The notes: a model not told the origin generated them from the sequence alone. 64,000 nt of DNA from an uncultured Oscillospiraceae bacterium (GCA_910583885.1 CAJUAC010000005.1:19866-83865), one strand, 5' to 3'; shown: positions 16,748-25,510, counted from the first letter of the stretch. Translations and numbers: made by a program.

Positions 16748-17647
16748 ATGGACTATGTCGTGATTGGCGCGGGGGGCTTCCTCGGCTCCTACCTGCTGGA
16801 GGAGCTCCAGGCGGCGGGGCATCGGGTGCTCGCCACGGCGCGGTCGGTAGAAGGGCGCACCTGCGGGCCTCAAATTACCTGGCAGCGCTGTGACATCACA
16901 AAAGAGCGGGAGGCCGGCGCCCTGATAGAGCGGCTTTCCGGACTGCCCGCCTGCCGGCTCTTTTATTTGGCCGCCTACCACCACCCAGATCTGGTGCAGA
17001 AACACCCCGGCAAGGCGTGGGAGACGAACATCACCGCCCTGTCGGCATTCCTGAACCAGGCGGCCAACGTGGGGGCGCTGTTCTATGCATCCACCGATGT
17101 GGTCTATGGGGAGGGCACCCTGGAGCGGCGCTTCCGGGAGCAGGATCCCCCGCGTCCTGTCAACCTGTATGGGAAGCATAAAGCCCTTGCTGAGCAGCTT
17201 GTGCTGGCCTGCGGGTACAACGTGGTCCGATTCCCCTTCCTCATCGGGCCCAGCCGGGCGGCAGGGAAACAGCATTTCTACGATACGATTTGCGGGAGCC
17301 TGTCCCGGGGCATACCCATTGAAATGTTTGCTGACTCCTACCGCTCCGCCCTGAGCTTCCGGCAGGCGGCCCGCCTGCTGGTACAGGTTTCCGAGCTGGA
17401 GGGCTGCCCGGCGGTGCTCAATATCGCCTCAGACGACGCCCTGTCAAAATACGATACCGGCAGGATGATTGCAGAGAAACACGGCTACGATCCAACGCTG
17501 GTACGGCCTATCCGGTTCCGGGATGCCCAGGGGATTTTCGAGGTCCCGCGGGCAGGCACGGCACTGCTGGACAACACCCTCCTGAAGCGGATGCTGGGAG
17601 TGCCGGAGATCCACCTGCGGCTGGATGAGGAGGGAGCTGTCAGATGA
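16748..17647 (+). CDS. NAD(P)-dependent sugar reductase/epimerase, RmlD-like SDR
   Basis: A 299-aa extended short-chain dehydrogenase. The nucleotide-binding start is YVVIGAGGFLGSYLLEEL, the serine region is FYASTDVVYGEG near residue 114, and the catalytic pair is YGKHK near 140. The overall pattern is closest to dTDP-4-dehydrorhamnose reductase. It starts two bases after the giant fusion gene and overlaps the heptose kinase gene by four bases. In this setting it most likely reduces the 4-keto group of a GDP-6-deoxy-4-keto-heptose made by the dehydratase at 18647. That substrate is inferred from neighbours, not shown by the sequence. Confidence 0.85.
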   Translation: MDYVVIGAGGFLGSYLLEELQAAGHRVLATARSVEGRTCGPQITWQRCDITKEREAGALIERLSGLPACRLFYLAAYHHPDLVQKHPGKAWETNITALSAFLNQAANVGALFYASTDVVYGEGTLERRFREQDPPRPVNLYGKHKALAEQLVLACGYNVVRFPFLIGPSRAAGKQHFYDTICGSLSRGIPIEMFADSYRSALSFRQAARLLVQVSELEGCPAVLNIASDDALSKYDTGRMIAEKHGYDPTLVRPIRFRDAQGIFEVPRAGTALLDNTLLKRMLGVPEIHLRLDEEGAVR

Positions 17648-18645
17648 TTATGACAAAAGCGCCCTTCCGGATGTCCTTTTTCGGAGGAGGGACCGACTAC
17701 CCGCCATTTTTTATGGAGCACGGGGGAAGCGTCCTCTCCACGACATTTGACAAATATGTCTATGTCTCCGTGCGCCACCTCCCCCGTTTTTTTGCGTACC
17801 GCACGCAGGTCATCTACTCCAAAATTGAGCGGGTGGTATCCGAGGAGGAGCTGGAGCACCCCTTGGTCCGTGAGGCGATGCGGTATCTGGATATGCACAA
17901 CCTGCATATCACCTATGACGCAGATCTGCCCGCCCGCTCTGGCCTGGGGTCCAGCAGCGCCTTTGCGGCGGCGCTGATCGGTGCGTTCCACGCCCTGAAG
18001 GGGCAGTATGTCCCACCGGGGCAGCTGGCGGAGGAGTGCATCTACGTGGAGCGCACACTCTGCGGGGAGGACGGCGGGTGGCAGGATCAGATTGCGGCCT
18101 GCTATGGGGGCTTTAACCGCATTGATTTCAAGGGGAGCCAGTTTGAAGTCCACCCGCTGATTATCCCCAAGGAGAGGAAGCAGGCCCTCAACCGGAACTT
18201 GATGCTGTTTTTCACCGGCTTCACCCGCTTTTCCTCGGATATTGCCAAGGAGCAGACGAAGGCGGCCTCCGAAAAGGAGCGGGAGCTGGAGGAGATGCTT
18301 GCCCTGGTGGATGAGGCGGAAAATGTACTGGTGAACCGGCACGGGGATCTGGATGCCTTCGGCCATCTGCTCCACCACACATGGGTCCTCAAGCAGCGCA
18401 TGTCGAAGAGGATATCAACGTCCCAGCTGGATGAAATCTATGAGGCTGCCCGGCGTGCCGGTGCGCTGGGGGGCAAGCTGCTGGGGGCAGGCGGCGGGGG
18501 GTTCTTTGTGTTTTATGTGCCTGCCCAGTACCAGGAAGGCGTAAAAAATGCCCTATCCGGGCTGCTGCATGTCCCATTTTCCTTTGAAGAGGATGGGACA
18601 AAGGTGCTGTACTATGTACCGGAGGACTACGAAAAGGAGAATTAG
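17644..18645 (+). CDS. hddA: D-glycero-alpha-D-manno-heptose 7-phosphate kinase
   Basis: A GHMP-family kinase of 333 aa that phosphorylates heptose 7-phosphate at C1 to give the 1,7-bisphosphate. The family start PFRMSFFGGGTDYPPFF, the ATP loop LPARSGLGSSSAFAAALIGA near residue 98 and the C-terminal GALGGKLLGAGGGGFFVFYV near 277 are all present, and the WQDQIAA segment matches the heptose-kinase branch. The start at ATG 17644 overlaps the previous stop; ATG 17650 is also possible. With gmhA, hddC and gmhB downstream, the GDP-heptose pathway is complete, which strengthens the specific name. Confidence 0.9.
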   Translation: MIMTKAPFRMSFFGGGTDYPPFFMEHGGSVLSTTFDKYVYVSVRHLPRFFAYRTQVIYSKIERVVSEEELEHPLVREAMRYLDMHNLHITYDADLPARSGLGSSSAFAAALIGAFHALKGQYVPPGQLAEECIYVERTLCGEDGGWQDQIAACYGGFNRIDFKGSQFEVHPLIIPKERKQALNRNLMLFFTGFTRFSSDIAKEQTKAASEKERELEEMLALVDEAENVLVNRHGDLDAFGHLLHHTWVLKQRMSKRISTSQLDEIYEAARRAGALGGKLLGAGGGGFFVFYVPAQYQEGVKNALSGLLHVPFSFEEDGTKVLYYVPEDYEKEN

Positions 18646-18646
18646 T

Positions 18647-19660
18647 ATGAGAAAACGGGCTTTGATTACAGGAATGACAGGGATGGTCGGATCCCATATG
18701 GCAGACTACCTGCTGGAGAACACTGACTGGGACATCTTCGGGATGCAGCGCTGGCGCAGCCCGCTGGATAACATCATGCACTTGATGCCCAGGATCAATG
18801 GGAAGGACCGGGTTTTTGTGGTATACGGCGATTTAAATGACATGGCGAGCCTGGCTAATGTCCTCAACGAGGTCCAGCCGGACTACATCTACCATCTGGC
18901 CGCGCAGAGCTATCCGCTGACAAGCTTTACCGCACCGGCCGATACGCTCAACACGAACATCCTGGGGACCTGCCGCCTGCTGGAGTCTGTGCGCCAGCTG
19001 AAGCTGGATCCAGTGATCCACGTGTGCGCCTCCAGTGAGGTGTTTGGGCGCGTCACGGCGGACAAGCTCCCCATCGATGAGTCGTGCTGTTTCCAGCCGG
19101 CGTCGCCCTACGCCATTTCCAAGGTGGGCACGGATCTGATCGGCCGCTTTTACGCAGAGGCCTACGGCATGACCGTGATGACAACCCGCATGTTCACACA
19201 CACCGGCCCCCGCCGCGGCGACGTGTTCCATGAATCTACATTTGCCAAGCAGGTGGCAATGATTGAGGCGGGGCGGCAGCCGCCGGTCATCAAGGTGGGC
19301 AACCTGGATTCGCTCAGGACCTACGCAGATGTCCGCGACGCGGTGCGGGCCTACTATCTGCTGACAACGGTAAACCCGATACCGGGGGAGTATTACAATA
19401 TCGGCGGCACCTACACCTGTACGGTAGGGGATACCCTCCAGTATTTCATTGACCACTCCACGATGAAAGAGGCCATCCGCGTTGAGGTGGATCCGGCGCG
19501 CTTACGGCCGATCGACGCGGATTTGCAGGTTCCAAACTGTGAGAAGTTTACAAAGCACACCGGCTGGACGCCAGTATATCCCTATCAGCAGACAATGGAC
19601 GACCTGCTGTCCTACTGGCGGGAGAAGCTTCAGCACACTGGGACATACATTGACAGGTGA
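18647..19660 (+). CDS. GDP-sugar 4,6-dehydratase (GMD-like, probably GDP-heptose specific)
   Basis: A 337-aa SDR enzyme of the GDP-mannose 4,6-dehydratase family. It has GMTGMVGSHMADYLL at the NAD site, CASSEVFGR with the catalytic Ser/Glu near residue 126, and the Tyr/Lys pair in SPYAISKVG near 150. The late motif is GNLDSLRTYADVRDAV, where classical GMD has a GNLDAKRDWG-type sequence, so the substrate may differ from GDP-mannose. Because it is buried among GDP-heptose genes, the likely reaction is GDP-D-glycero-D-manno-heptose to GDP-6-deoxy-4-keto-heptose, as in DmhA of Yersinia and Campylobacter. That assignment is inference. AAAGGAGA precedes the ATG at 18647. Confidence 0.85.
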   Translation: MRKRALITGMTGMVGSHMADYLLENTDWDIFGMQRWRSPLDNIMHLMPRINGKDRVFVVYGDLNDMASLANVLNEVQPDYIYHLAAQSYPLTSFTAPADTLNTNILGTCRLLESVRQLKLDPVIHVCASSEVFGRVTADKLPIDESCCFQPASPYAISKVGTDLIGRFYAEAYGMTVMTTRMFTHTGPRRGDVFHESTFAKQVAMIEAGRQPPVIKVGNLDSLRTYADVRDAVRAYYLLTTVNPIPGEYYNIGGTYTCTVGDTLQYFIDHSTMKEAIRVEVDPARLRPIDADLQVPNCEKFTKHTGWTPVYPYQQTMDDLLSYWREKLQHTGTYIDR

Positions 19661-19665
19661 CGGCC

Positions 19666-20046
19666 ATGTTGAAACGATTAAAGCCGGATTTTACCCATCG
19701 GGACGGGCGCGGATCCCTTGTCCAACTGGTCAGGGCGGGCTATACGCAGTTCAATGTTATTACCAGCAGGGCGGGGGCGGAGCGGGGACGCCACTTCCAC
19801 AAGCGTAATGGCGAAGCCTTTTACATCATCAGCGGGAAGGTGCGCGTTGATGTCAGCAGCCACGGGCAACGGGAGAGCTACCAGTTTGGAGACGGGGACT
19901 TCTTTTCCATTGAACCGCTGGATTTGCACAGCTTTTCCTTTATTGAGGACACTGTCCTGGCGAGTATGTACGACCTTGGCGTGGAGCTGGAGGACGGGAA
20001 GAAGGATATTTATGATGAAGCAGAGTACAAAGCATATACTAAATGA
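19666..20046 (+). CDS. Cupin-domain protein, likely nucleotide-sugar epimerase
   Basis: A 126-aa single cupin. The metal-binding style motif is RGRHFHKRNGEAFYIISGKV near residue 41, followed by the second motif region DFFSIEPLDLHSFSF near 85. Such small cupins in sugar operons act as epimerases or isomerases of 4-keto sugars, or as regulatory sugar-binding proteins. Between a 4,6-dehydratase and gmhA, a 3- and/or 5-epimerase of the keto-heptose is the best guess, though it is shorter than classical RmlC. The ATG at 19666 has AGGTGA five bases before it; a GTG at 19657 is possible. Its end overlaps gmhA by 35 bases. Confidence 0.75.
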   Translation: MLKRLKPDFTHRDGRGSLVQLVRAGYTQFNVITSRAGAERGRHFHKRNGEAFYIISGKVRVDVSSHGQRESYQFGDGDFFSIEPLDLHSFSFIEDTVLASMYDLGVELEDGKKDIYDEAEYKAYTK

Positions 20047-20662
20047 TCTGATTGTGCGCTATCCGGCGCTGGATTGCTGTAAGGAGGGGATTTTCTCCGC
20101 TGTCGCAGTCAGCGCCCGCGCCTATGCGGAGGGCGGCAAGGTGCTGGCCTGCGGCAATGGCGGGAGCGCTGCTGACAGTATGCACATTGTGGGGGAATTG
20201 ATGAAGGGGTTTACCCTGCCACGGAAGCTGCCGGAGGCGCTCTGCCAGCAGATCGCCCAGACGTCCCCGGAGACGGCGGCTTACCTGACAGAAAATTTAC
20301 AGCAGGCCCTGCCCGCGATCTCCCTGGTGGGGGAAACCGCGCTCTCCACAGCCTACAGCAACGACATTTCGCCCGTCCTATGCTTTGCACAGCAGGTCCT
20401 AGCCCATGGGAAGGCGGGGGATATTTTGCTGGGGATATCCACCTCGGGCAATTCAGCAAATGTCATTTACGCGGCCCAGATGGCACGTGTGAAGGGGATG
20501 CAGGTCATCGCTCTGACAGGGGGAACAGGGGGCGGACTGGTGGATTGGGCGGATGTACCCATCATTGTACCGGCCTCAGTAACCTATCACATCCAGGAGC
20601 TGCATCTGCCGGTCTATCACGCCTACTGCCTGGCACTGGAAAATGAATTTTTCGGAGGATAA
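20012..20662 (+). CDS. gmhA: D-sedoheptulose 7-phosphate isomerase
   Basis: A SIS-domain isomerase (216 aa) that turns sedoheptulose 7-phosphate into heptose 7-phosphate, the first step to GDP-heptose. The phosphate-binding motifs CGNGGSAADSMHIVGEL near residue 47 and LGISTSGNSANVIYAA near 138 are typical, as is the late PVYHAYCLALE helix. It has the longer middle insertion seen in many Gram-positive GmhA forms. Two start codons lie in tandem (ATG 20012 and 20015) after GAAGGA, inside the end of the cupin gene. Confidence 0.92.
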   Translation: MMKQSTKHILNDLIVRYPALDCCKEGIFSAVAVSARAYAEGGKVLACGNGGSAADSMHIVGELMKGFTLPRKLPEALCQQIAQTSPETAAYLTENLQQALPAISLVGETALSTAYSNDISPVLCFAQQVLAHGKAGDILLGISTSGNSANVIYAAQMARVKGMQVIALTGGTGGGLVDWADVPIIVPASVTYHIQELHLPVYHAYCLALENEFFGG

Positions 20663-20666
20663 GCGG

Positions 20667-21359
20667 ATGGAAGCAATTGTGTTGGCAGGTGGGTTGGGGA
20701 CGCGGCTTGCCCACGTTGTAGCTGATGTCCCCAAGCCGATGGCACCGGTGTCAGGTACGCCGTTTTTACAACATATATTGGATCACCTCGTTCAGCAGGG
20801 GGTGTCGCATATCGTGCTGGCTGTGGGCTACAAAAAAGAGGCCATCACCAGCTATTTCCAAAACAGCTACCGGGGTGTACCAATCAGCTATTCGGTTGAA
20901 GAGTCCCCGCTGCTGACCGGGGGCGCGATCAAACAGGCGCTGGCATATTGTAGGGAAGATCCCGTGTTTATCAGCAACGGGGATACCTTGTTTGATGTGG
21001 ACTATGCGCAGATGATGGCCGCCCACCAAGCGGCACATGCAGACATCAGCATTGCGGTGAAGCCTATGGAACAGGTTGGGCGGTATGGCAGGGTGGCGTT
21101 CGATCAGGACATGCGGGTCCAATCATTCCACGAGAAGGGCTTCTGTGAAAAGGGTGCCATCAATGGTGGGGTGTACCTTCTGCAAAGAGGGGTGGTTGAT
21201 ACCATTACCGCAAATAAATTCAGCTTTGAAAAGGATGTCATGGAGGATCATCCCGCAGGCAAACGGATATTTGCCTGCCCATCTGCGGGCTATTTTATTG
21301 ATATCGGCGTCCCGGAGGACTACGAAAAGGCGCAGAAGGATTTCCAGGAGAGGCGATGA
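20667..21359 (+). CDS. hddC: D-glycero-alpha-D-manno-heptose 1-phosphate guanylyltransferase
   Basis: A nucleotidyltransferase of 230 aa that makes GDP-heptose from heptose 1-phosphate and GTP. The pyrophosphorylase start EAIVLAGGLGTRLAHVV is followed by DVPKPMAPVSGTPFLQ, FISNGDTLFDVDY (metal-binding Asp) near residue 111 and GAINGGVYLL near 168. GGAGGAT precedes ATG 20667, which is preferred to the upstream in-frame ATG at 20643 because it sits at the family start. It overlaps gmhB by four bases. Sequence alone would also allow a mannose- or glucose-1-phosphate transferase; the surrounding heptose genes decide. Confidence 0.88.
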   Translation: MEAIVLAGGLGTRLAHVVADVPKPMAPVSGTPFLQHILDHLVQQGVSHIVLAVGYKKEAITSYFQNSYRGVPISYSVEESPLLTGGAIKQALAYCREDPVFISNGDTLFDVDYAQMMAAHQAAHADISIAVKPMEQVGRYGRVAFDQDMRVQSFHEKGFCEKGAINGGVYLLQRGVVDTITANKFSFEKDVMEDHPAGKRIFACPSAGYFIDIGVPEDYEKAQKDFQERR

Positions 21360-21844
21360 GACGGGCAGCATTTTTTGACCGTGATGGGACAATCAACGTA
21401 AATTTCGGCCATGTGTATCAGAGGGAACGCCTTGTATTTGTTGCGGGAATTCCAGAGCTGATCGCCGGATATAACCGGAGCGGCATCCCGGTGATTGTAA
21501 TCACCAATCAGGCTGGGATAGCCAAGGGGATGTACACGGAGGCCGACATGCACCAGTTCCATATATATATGAATGGACGCCTGGAGGAACTGTATGGGGC
21601 GCATATCGATGCGTTCTATTTCTGTCCGCACCATCCCGATTTTACTGGGCCATGTACTTGCCGCAAACCAGCCCCAGGGATGTTTTTTGCAGCTGCCAGG
21701 GACTGGCAGATCTCCTTGCAGGGGTCCACCATGTATGGGGACAAGGAAACGGACCGATTGGCTGCCCAGCGGGCGGGGATTATGGATTTCCGTCCCGTTT
21801 CCTGCCGGGAAAATATCAGTGAAACTGGAGAGAAGTTGTCATGA
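21356..21844 (+). CDS. gmhB: D-glycero-D-manno-heptose 1,7-bisphosphate phosphatase
   Basis: A 162-aa HAD phosphatase of the histidinol-phosphatase/GmhB group. Motif I is AAFFDRDGTINV (DxDGT), motif II IVITNQAGIAKGMY near residue 45, and the zinc-binding loop shows CPHHPDFTGPCTCRKP, with Cys/His ligands typical of GmhB. It also has the Lys of motif III there and MYGDKETDRLAA as motif IV near 121. It removes the C7 phosphate so that hddC can load GDP. It overlaps hddC by four bases, so translation is probably coupled. Confidence 0.92.
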   Translation: MRRAAFFDRDGTINVNFGHVYQRERLVFVAGIPELIAGYNRSGIPVIVITNQAGIAKGMYTEADMHQFHIYMNGRLEELYGAHIDAFYFCPHHPDFTGPCTCRKPAPGMFFAAARDWQISLQGSTMYGDKETDRLAAQRAGIMDFRPVSCRENISETGEKLS

Positions 21845-21883
21845 ATAGGACAGCTGGAATTCCATAGTTTGGAGGGGAAAGAT

Positions 21884-23005
21884 TTGACACAGCAGCGGGT
21901 AAGATTTTTGGACATCTATAGATTCCTGGCAATGATTTTTGTGATGTGGGGACATCTTGTCGGAACAGGGATGTACGCAACAGAAATACCTGGCATAATA
22001 GCAGGTGCAATGCCAACCCCAATCATCGACGCGGCCGGGAATCAGCTGGGTATATTAGAAAATTTCTTATATTACAGGTTACATACGCAGACCGCTGTTA
22101 TGGGCGTTATTATGTTTTTCATGTGTACAGGATATTTTGTTCCCGCCATGTTGGAACGTTACCGGCGGAGTGAATTTATTGTAAACCGGCTATGCCGGAT
22201 ATTCCCTACGCTGTTTGTTTCCGTTGGCTTATGGGGCGTGGCTGTCTTTCTTTCACAAAAAATTACTTTTCGGCCGTCACAATATCTCACGAGCATTACC
22301 CTGACCTATCAGGTTTTTGGTATTGCCCCATTTATGGGGATACTGTGGACCTTAGTAATTGAAGTCCTGTTTTACCTGGTTGCGGCGGCAGCGGGCCAGG
22401 TCAACAAAAACACAATTGTTTCTATCTATATTCTTATTGCTATCACGGGCCTTATTTATCGTGAATTCCCCAATAGCCACACCTACAATTTGTTTTATAA
22501 CCTGGAATATGTTTCATTTATACTGCTTGGCGCGACGCTGCACTGTGCATTTCATGATAGGAAGTCCACTATAGTCGGGCAGTTTGCGCCAGTAGGGTCA
22601 GCACTATTCGCAAATCTAGTACTTTTTCAAATGAACCGCGATATATTACAGGACAGTACAACATACCCAAACCTTTTCAGCCATCTGATCCCTCTGTTTC
22701 TCTTCCTTATCCTCGCTTTTTTAGAGAAATCCGCTCCCAATTTTTACGAAAAAATCCCTGCCGCAGTATATCAGCTGTCCCATCTTGTGTTTCCAGTCTA
22801 CACAACGCATGTATGTGTTGGCTTGACGAGTATGTATTGGGCTTCTACATGGGGGTTCAATCGATATATCACCGTTCTGATTGGATTCCTGCTGTCATTC
22901 TTAGTTGGAAAAGCAATTGCAGCAGCAATCGAAGTGCCGTCAATTGTTTGGAGTAAAAAGGCAATTTCTGCAATGCGGGATAAGCCGCGTCCAGCATCCG
23001 AATGA
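21884..23005 (+). CDS. Membrane acyltransferase, family 3
   Basis: A 373-aa integral membrane protein with about ten hydrophobic helices and the family start RVRFLDIYRFLAMIFVMWGHL, which holds the conserved Arg and the catalytic-type His. Members transfer acetyl or other acyl groups onto extracytoplasmic polysaccharides. The start is set at TTG 21884, seven bases after GGAGGGG; the TTG at 21869 lies on top of that ribosome site. It closes the glycan operon and ends before a strong terminator, so O-acetylation of the heptose-containing glycan is likely. It is noticeably more AT-rich than the genes before it. Confidence 0.9.
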   Translation: MTQQRVRFLDIYRFLAMIFVMWGHLVGTGMYATEIPGIIAGAMPTPIIDAAGNQLGILENFLYYRLHTQTAVMGVIMFFMCTGYFVPAMLERYRRSEFIVNRLCRIFPTLFVSVGLWGVAVFLSQKITFRPSQYLTSITLTYQVFGIAPFMGILWTLVIEVLFYLVAAAAGQVNKNTIVSIYILIAITGLIYREFPNSHTYNLFYNLEYVSFILLGATLHCAFHDRKSTIVGQFAPVGSALFANLVLFQMNRDILQDSTTYPNLFSHLIPLFLFLILAFLEKSAPNFYEKIPAAVYQLSHLVFPVYTTHVCVGLTSMYWASTWGFNRYITVLIGFLLSFLVGKAIAAAIEVPSIVWSKKAISAMRDKPRPASE

Positions 23006-23164
23006 GTATTGACATCTCTTCTCCCGTTGGTTTGCTTCCACGCTTGCACCAGTGGCCCGCCACAATCTCACAGCCACCTGTGCGGAGATATTTCCTGTTT
23101 TGATGCAAGAGGCTATCTTCCCACTCAGATCTAACCGCTTCCCACCACAGGGCAGGCTGCTATA

Positions 23165-23212
23165 TTGTATAAGGGCGCACATTCCTTTGCGGGAATATGC
23201 GCCCTTATACAA
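23165..23212. terminator. Strong bidirectional terminator ending the glycan operon
   Basis: A 21-bp stem with one mismatch has arms starting TTGTATAAGGGCG and ending CGCCCTTATACAA around a six-base loop. AT-rich ends on both sides let it serve the acyltransferase gene (plus) and the convergent aminopeptidase gene (minus). Confidence 0.88.
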
Positions 23213-23237
23213 TTATGTACGGATATGGCTGTTTTTA

Positions 23238-24317
23238 TCAGAAGCTCTCAATGAGCGGCCGATCCATCCTTTGGAGGATCTCACAGGCCAGCTTCACCCC
23301 GTTTTCGAAATCCGCATAGGCGGAAATCCCGTAATGGGTGTGGGCATACCGCACCGGAACACCAATGACGATGACGGGTACACCGCTGCCTGTCAGATGG
23401 ATAGATGCCCCGTTGGTAGACCCGGCGGAGCGGACCGCCTCCTGAACAGGGATCCCCAGCTCTGCGGCCAGATCCAGGGCGTAGCGCTGGTAGCGCGGAT
23501 TGGTAATCATCCGGGCATCAATGTGGCGGAGCATGGGGCCCCGCTTGATGGCCGTCTGCACCATATAGGGCTCTACGCAGGTGTCGTCCGCCGGGCAGCC
23601 CTCAAAGACAATGGCGATGTCCGGGCGGATGACCTGGGCGGTCACAGCGGCCCCCCGGGTGCCCACCTCTTCCTGGGCGGCACAAGCGCCCACGATATCT
23701 ACGTTCAGCGCCTGCCCCTTCAGCGTATCCAGGGTCTTTACAATCGAAGCGCATCCCAGCCGGCAATCGAAGCTCTTGCCCACCATGAGGTCATTCTTCT
23801 CAGAGTAGGTAAAGGTCACATCGGGCACCACGGGCTCACCGATACGCACGCCGTAGGTCTCCACAGCTTCCTCCCGGGATGTCGCCCCCACATCTACAGT
23901 GATGCTGCTGATCTCCAAGGGGGCGCTGCGCTCCTGCTGGGTCATGAAGTGGGGCGGTTTGCTGGCAGTGAGGCCAGGGATGTAGGCCCCTTCCCGGTTG
24001 CGCACCCACATCTTGTGGGCAGGGATGTTGTGGCTGATCCAGCCTCCCAAGGGGATGATACGCAGAGTCCCGTTGGGGCAAACAGCCTGGACCATGAAGC
24101 CGACCTCATCGCTGTGGGCATCCAGCTGCACCACCGGACGCCCACCGGTGTTCTCCTTGCGGCGGATGTATAGATTCCGCATCCTGTCCACCTGGGCTTC
24201 CCCCAATTCCTTGGCATAGGGCAGGATAGCGGCTACTACCTCGTCCTCGAAGCCTGGGGCCCCGTTGGCGTTGGAGATGGCGGCGATCATCTCAAGCGTT
24301 TGTTTCTTATCCATCAT
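23238..24317 (-). CDS. M42 family metallopeptidase (glutamyl/leucyl aminopeptidase type)
   Basis: A 359-aa cytoplasmic di-zinc aminopeptidase that trims short peptides. Metal ligands and catalytic residues are visible in order: LDAHSDEVGFMVQ near residue 67, FDCRLGCAS near 180, AAQEEVGTRGA near 209 (catalytic Glu and ligand Glu), FEGCPADDT near 234 and RYAHTHYG near 322. ATG 24317 or the ATG three bases on could start it, both after AAGGAGGAAATG. It is 19 bases downstream of the creatininase-family gene on the same strand. The neighbours suggest a block for peptide and amide use. Confidence 0.93.
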   Translation of the reverse strand: MMDKKQTLEMIAAISNANGAPGFEDEVVAAILPYAKELGEAQVDRMRNLYIRRKENTGGRPVVQLDAHSDEVGFMVQAVCPNGTLRIIPLGGWISHNIPAHKMWVRNREGAYIPGLTASKPPHFMTQQERSAPLEISSITVDVGATSREEAVETYGVRIGEPVVPDVTFTYSEKNDLMVGKSFDCRLGCASIVKTLDTLKGQALNVDIVGACAAQEEVGTRGAAVTAQVIRPDIAIVFEGCPADDTCVEPYMVQTAIKRGPMLRHIDARMITNPRYQRYALDLAAELGIPVQEAVRSAGSTNGASIHLTGSGVPVIVIGVPVRYAHTHYGISAYADFENGVKLACEILQRMDRPLIESF

Positions 24318-24335
24318 CTTGTCATTTCCTCCTTA

Positions 24336-25097
24336 TCAGTTTAGCTTGACCTTCTTGAATTCCTCCATAAAGTCCACGATGTAGTCCGCTGTGGCCTGGA
24401 GCATCTCCCGGCCCCACTCCTCGGTGGCCGTATTCGGATGGTCAGGACCGATCCATCCGCTGTCCGTGACATGGGGGGTACTGCGCATGATCTCCACAGA
24501 CACGCCCTTGTACTGTACAGAGCGGAAGCCGGTAGTCTTCAGATTGTCGGTCAGGTCGAAGAACTTCAGTTCCCCGCCGATCTCGCTCTTGTCCACCAGG
24601 GACGGGTCAATGCCCAGGATGGCCGCAGTCTCCTCGCCGCCGCCATGGCCGCCCTTCCAGGCCGGGTTCATGTCCCAAGCCATCAGCCACCAGTTGAGAC
24701 CGGCCACCAGGCAGCCCTTCTTCTCATACTCCAGCCCCAACCGTTCAATCATCTTCATATTGCCGCCGTGGCCGTTAAGGAACACAAACTTCCGGGCCCC
24801 ATGGCGGTACAGGCTCTCAAAAACCTGCTTGCAGAACAGGTAGAGCACCTCGTTGTCAATATCAATTGTGCCGGGATAGGGGGCCAGGCTCTGGCAGGCG
24901 CCAAAGGGGATGGTGGGAACAATGAGCACGTCGCTCTTTTTCTCGATTTTCTCCAGCAGATGCTCGGGGATGAGGGTATCTGTGCCAAGGGGCATGTGGC
25001 GGCCATGGCACTCGATGCTTCCGATACTCAGCAGCACAATGTCACTTTTTTCAAAGTACGCCTGAACCTGGGGCCATGTCATGTGGGAAAGCCTCAT
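24336..25097 (-). CDS. Creatininase-family amidohydrolase
   Basis: A 253-aa metal-dependent amidohydrolase related to creatinine amidohydrolase and to the MftE and FAPy deformylases. Family signatures are LLSIGSIECHGRHMPLGTD near residue 23 (Glu, His and Asp metal ligands), FLNGHGGN near 106 and GHGGGEETA near 148. The product is soluble with no signal peptide. The start at ATG 25097 has GGAGGAGAT upstream. It precedes an M42 peptidase and follows a broken peptide-binding protein gene, so it may once have served an imported amide or cyclic peptide. The true substrate cannot be read from the sequence. Confidence 0.9.
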   Translation of the reverse strand: MRLSHMTWPQVQAYFEKSDIVLLSIGSIECHGRHMPLGTDTLIPEHLLEKIEKKSDVLIVPTIPFGACQSLAPYPGTIDIDNEVLYLFCKQVFESLYRHGARKFVFLNGHGGNMKMIERLGLEYEKKGCLVAGLNWWLMAWDMNPAWKGGHGGGEETAAILGIDPSLVDKSEIGGELKFFDLTDNLKTTGFRSVQYKGVSVEIMRSTPHVTDSGWIGPDHPNTATEEWGREMLQATADYIVDFMEEFKKVKLN

Positions 25098-25165
25098 AAT
25101 GTGTAATCTCCTCCATATGCTCGGGTTGCCAGTGATGCGCCAGTAGCCCGAACAGTGAAACCGGG

Positions 25166-25510
25166 TTACTGGGCAACCCTGACATTTTCCAAGTGATGGT
25201 ACTCGTTCACGTCCATAACAACTCCCCCAACGTTTTTGCTGGCGCCTACATGAACAGATATGTAGAGAACAGGCATGGTATTGTTGTACGCGGCCAGCTT
25301 CTGATACAGCTCCTTACGGGTATCCACTGGAGCGTGCATCTTTAATGGGCGGGGCCATAGGGGGCTTTGGTTTTGATGGTGACTGTACCATCCCCATTAT
25401 CACTCACACTCTCAATAAAGTCAACAATATTCAGATACTGTTGCGGAGTGGATGGCCAGGCCTTCGCCTTTGAACCCTGTTCCTGCACCTTGATACGCTG
25501 AACCGGAGGG
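25166..25510 (-). pseudogene. Remnant of a family 5 peptide-binding (OppA/DppA-like) protein gene
   Basis: On the minus strand the text VDFIESVSDNGDGTVTIKTK, followed by APYGP, matches the middle of extracellular peptide-binding proteins. After a stop and frame change, RKELYQKLAAYNNTMPVLYI and then MDVNEYHHLENVRVAQ match the C-terminal end of the same family (subunit tail with PLY-like strand and the YHxxxNV end). The roughly 200 residues that should separate them are gone, and no start or signal peptide is present. It lies upstream of the creatininase and M42 genes, in the place where an importer operon would be expected. Confidence 0.65.

Noticed and set aside
23052..24173. A 373-codon plus-strand frame opposite the M42 peptidase
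   Set aside because: The minus-strand product has the full set of M42 metal ligands; the plus frame runs through the strong terminator at 23165 and has no motif.
25098..25165. Partial inverted repeats near the pseudogene that could be insertion-sequence ends
   Set aside because: The matches (around CAGTAGCCCG and GGGTTACTGG) are short and imperfect, with no transposase remnant or target duplication.
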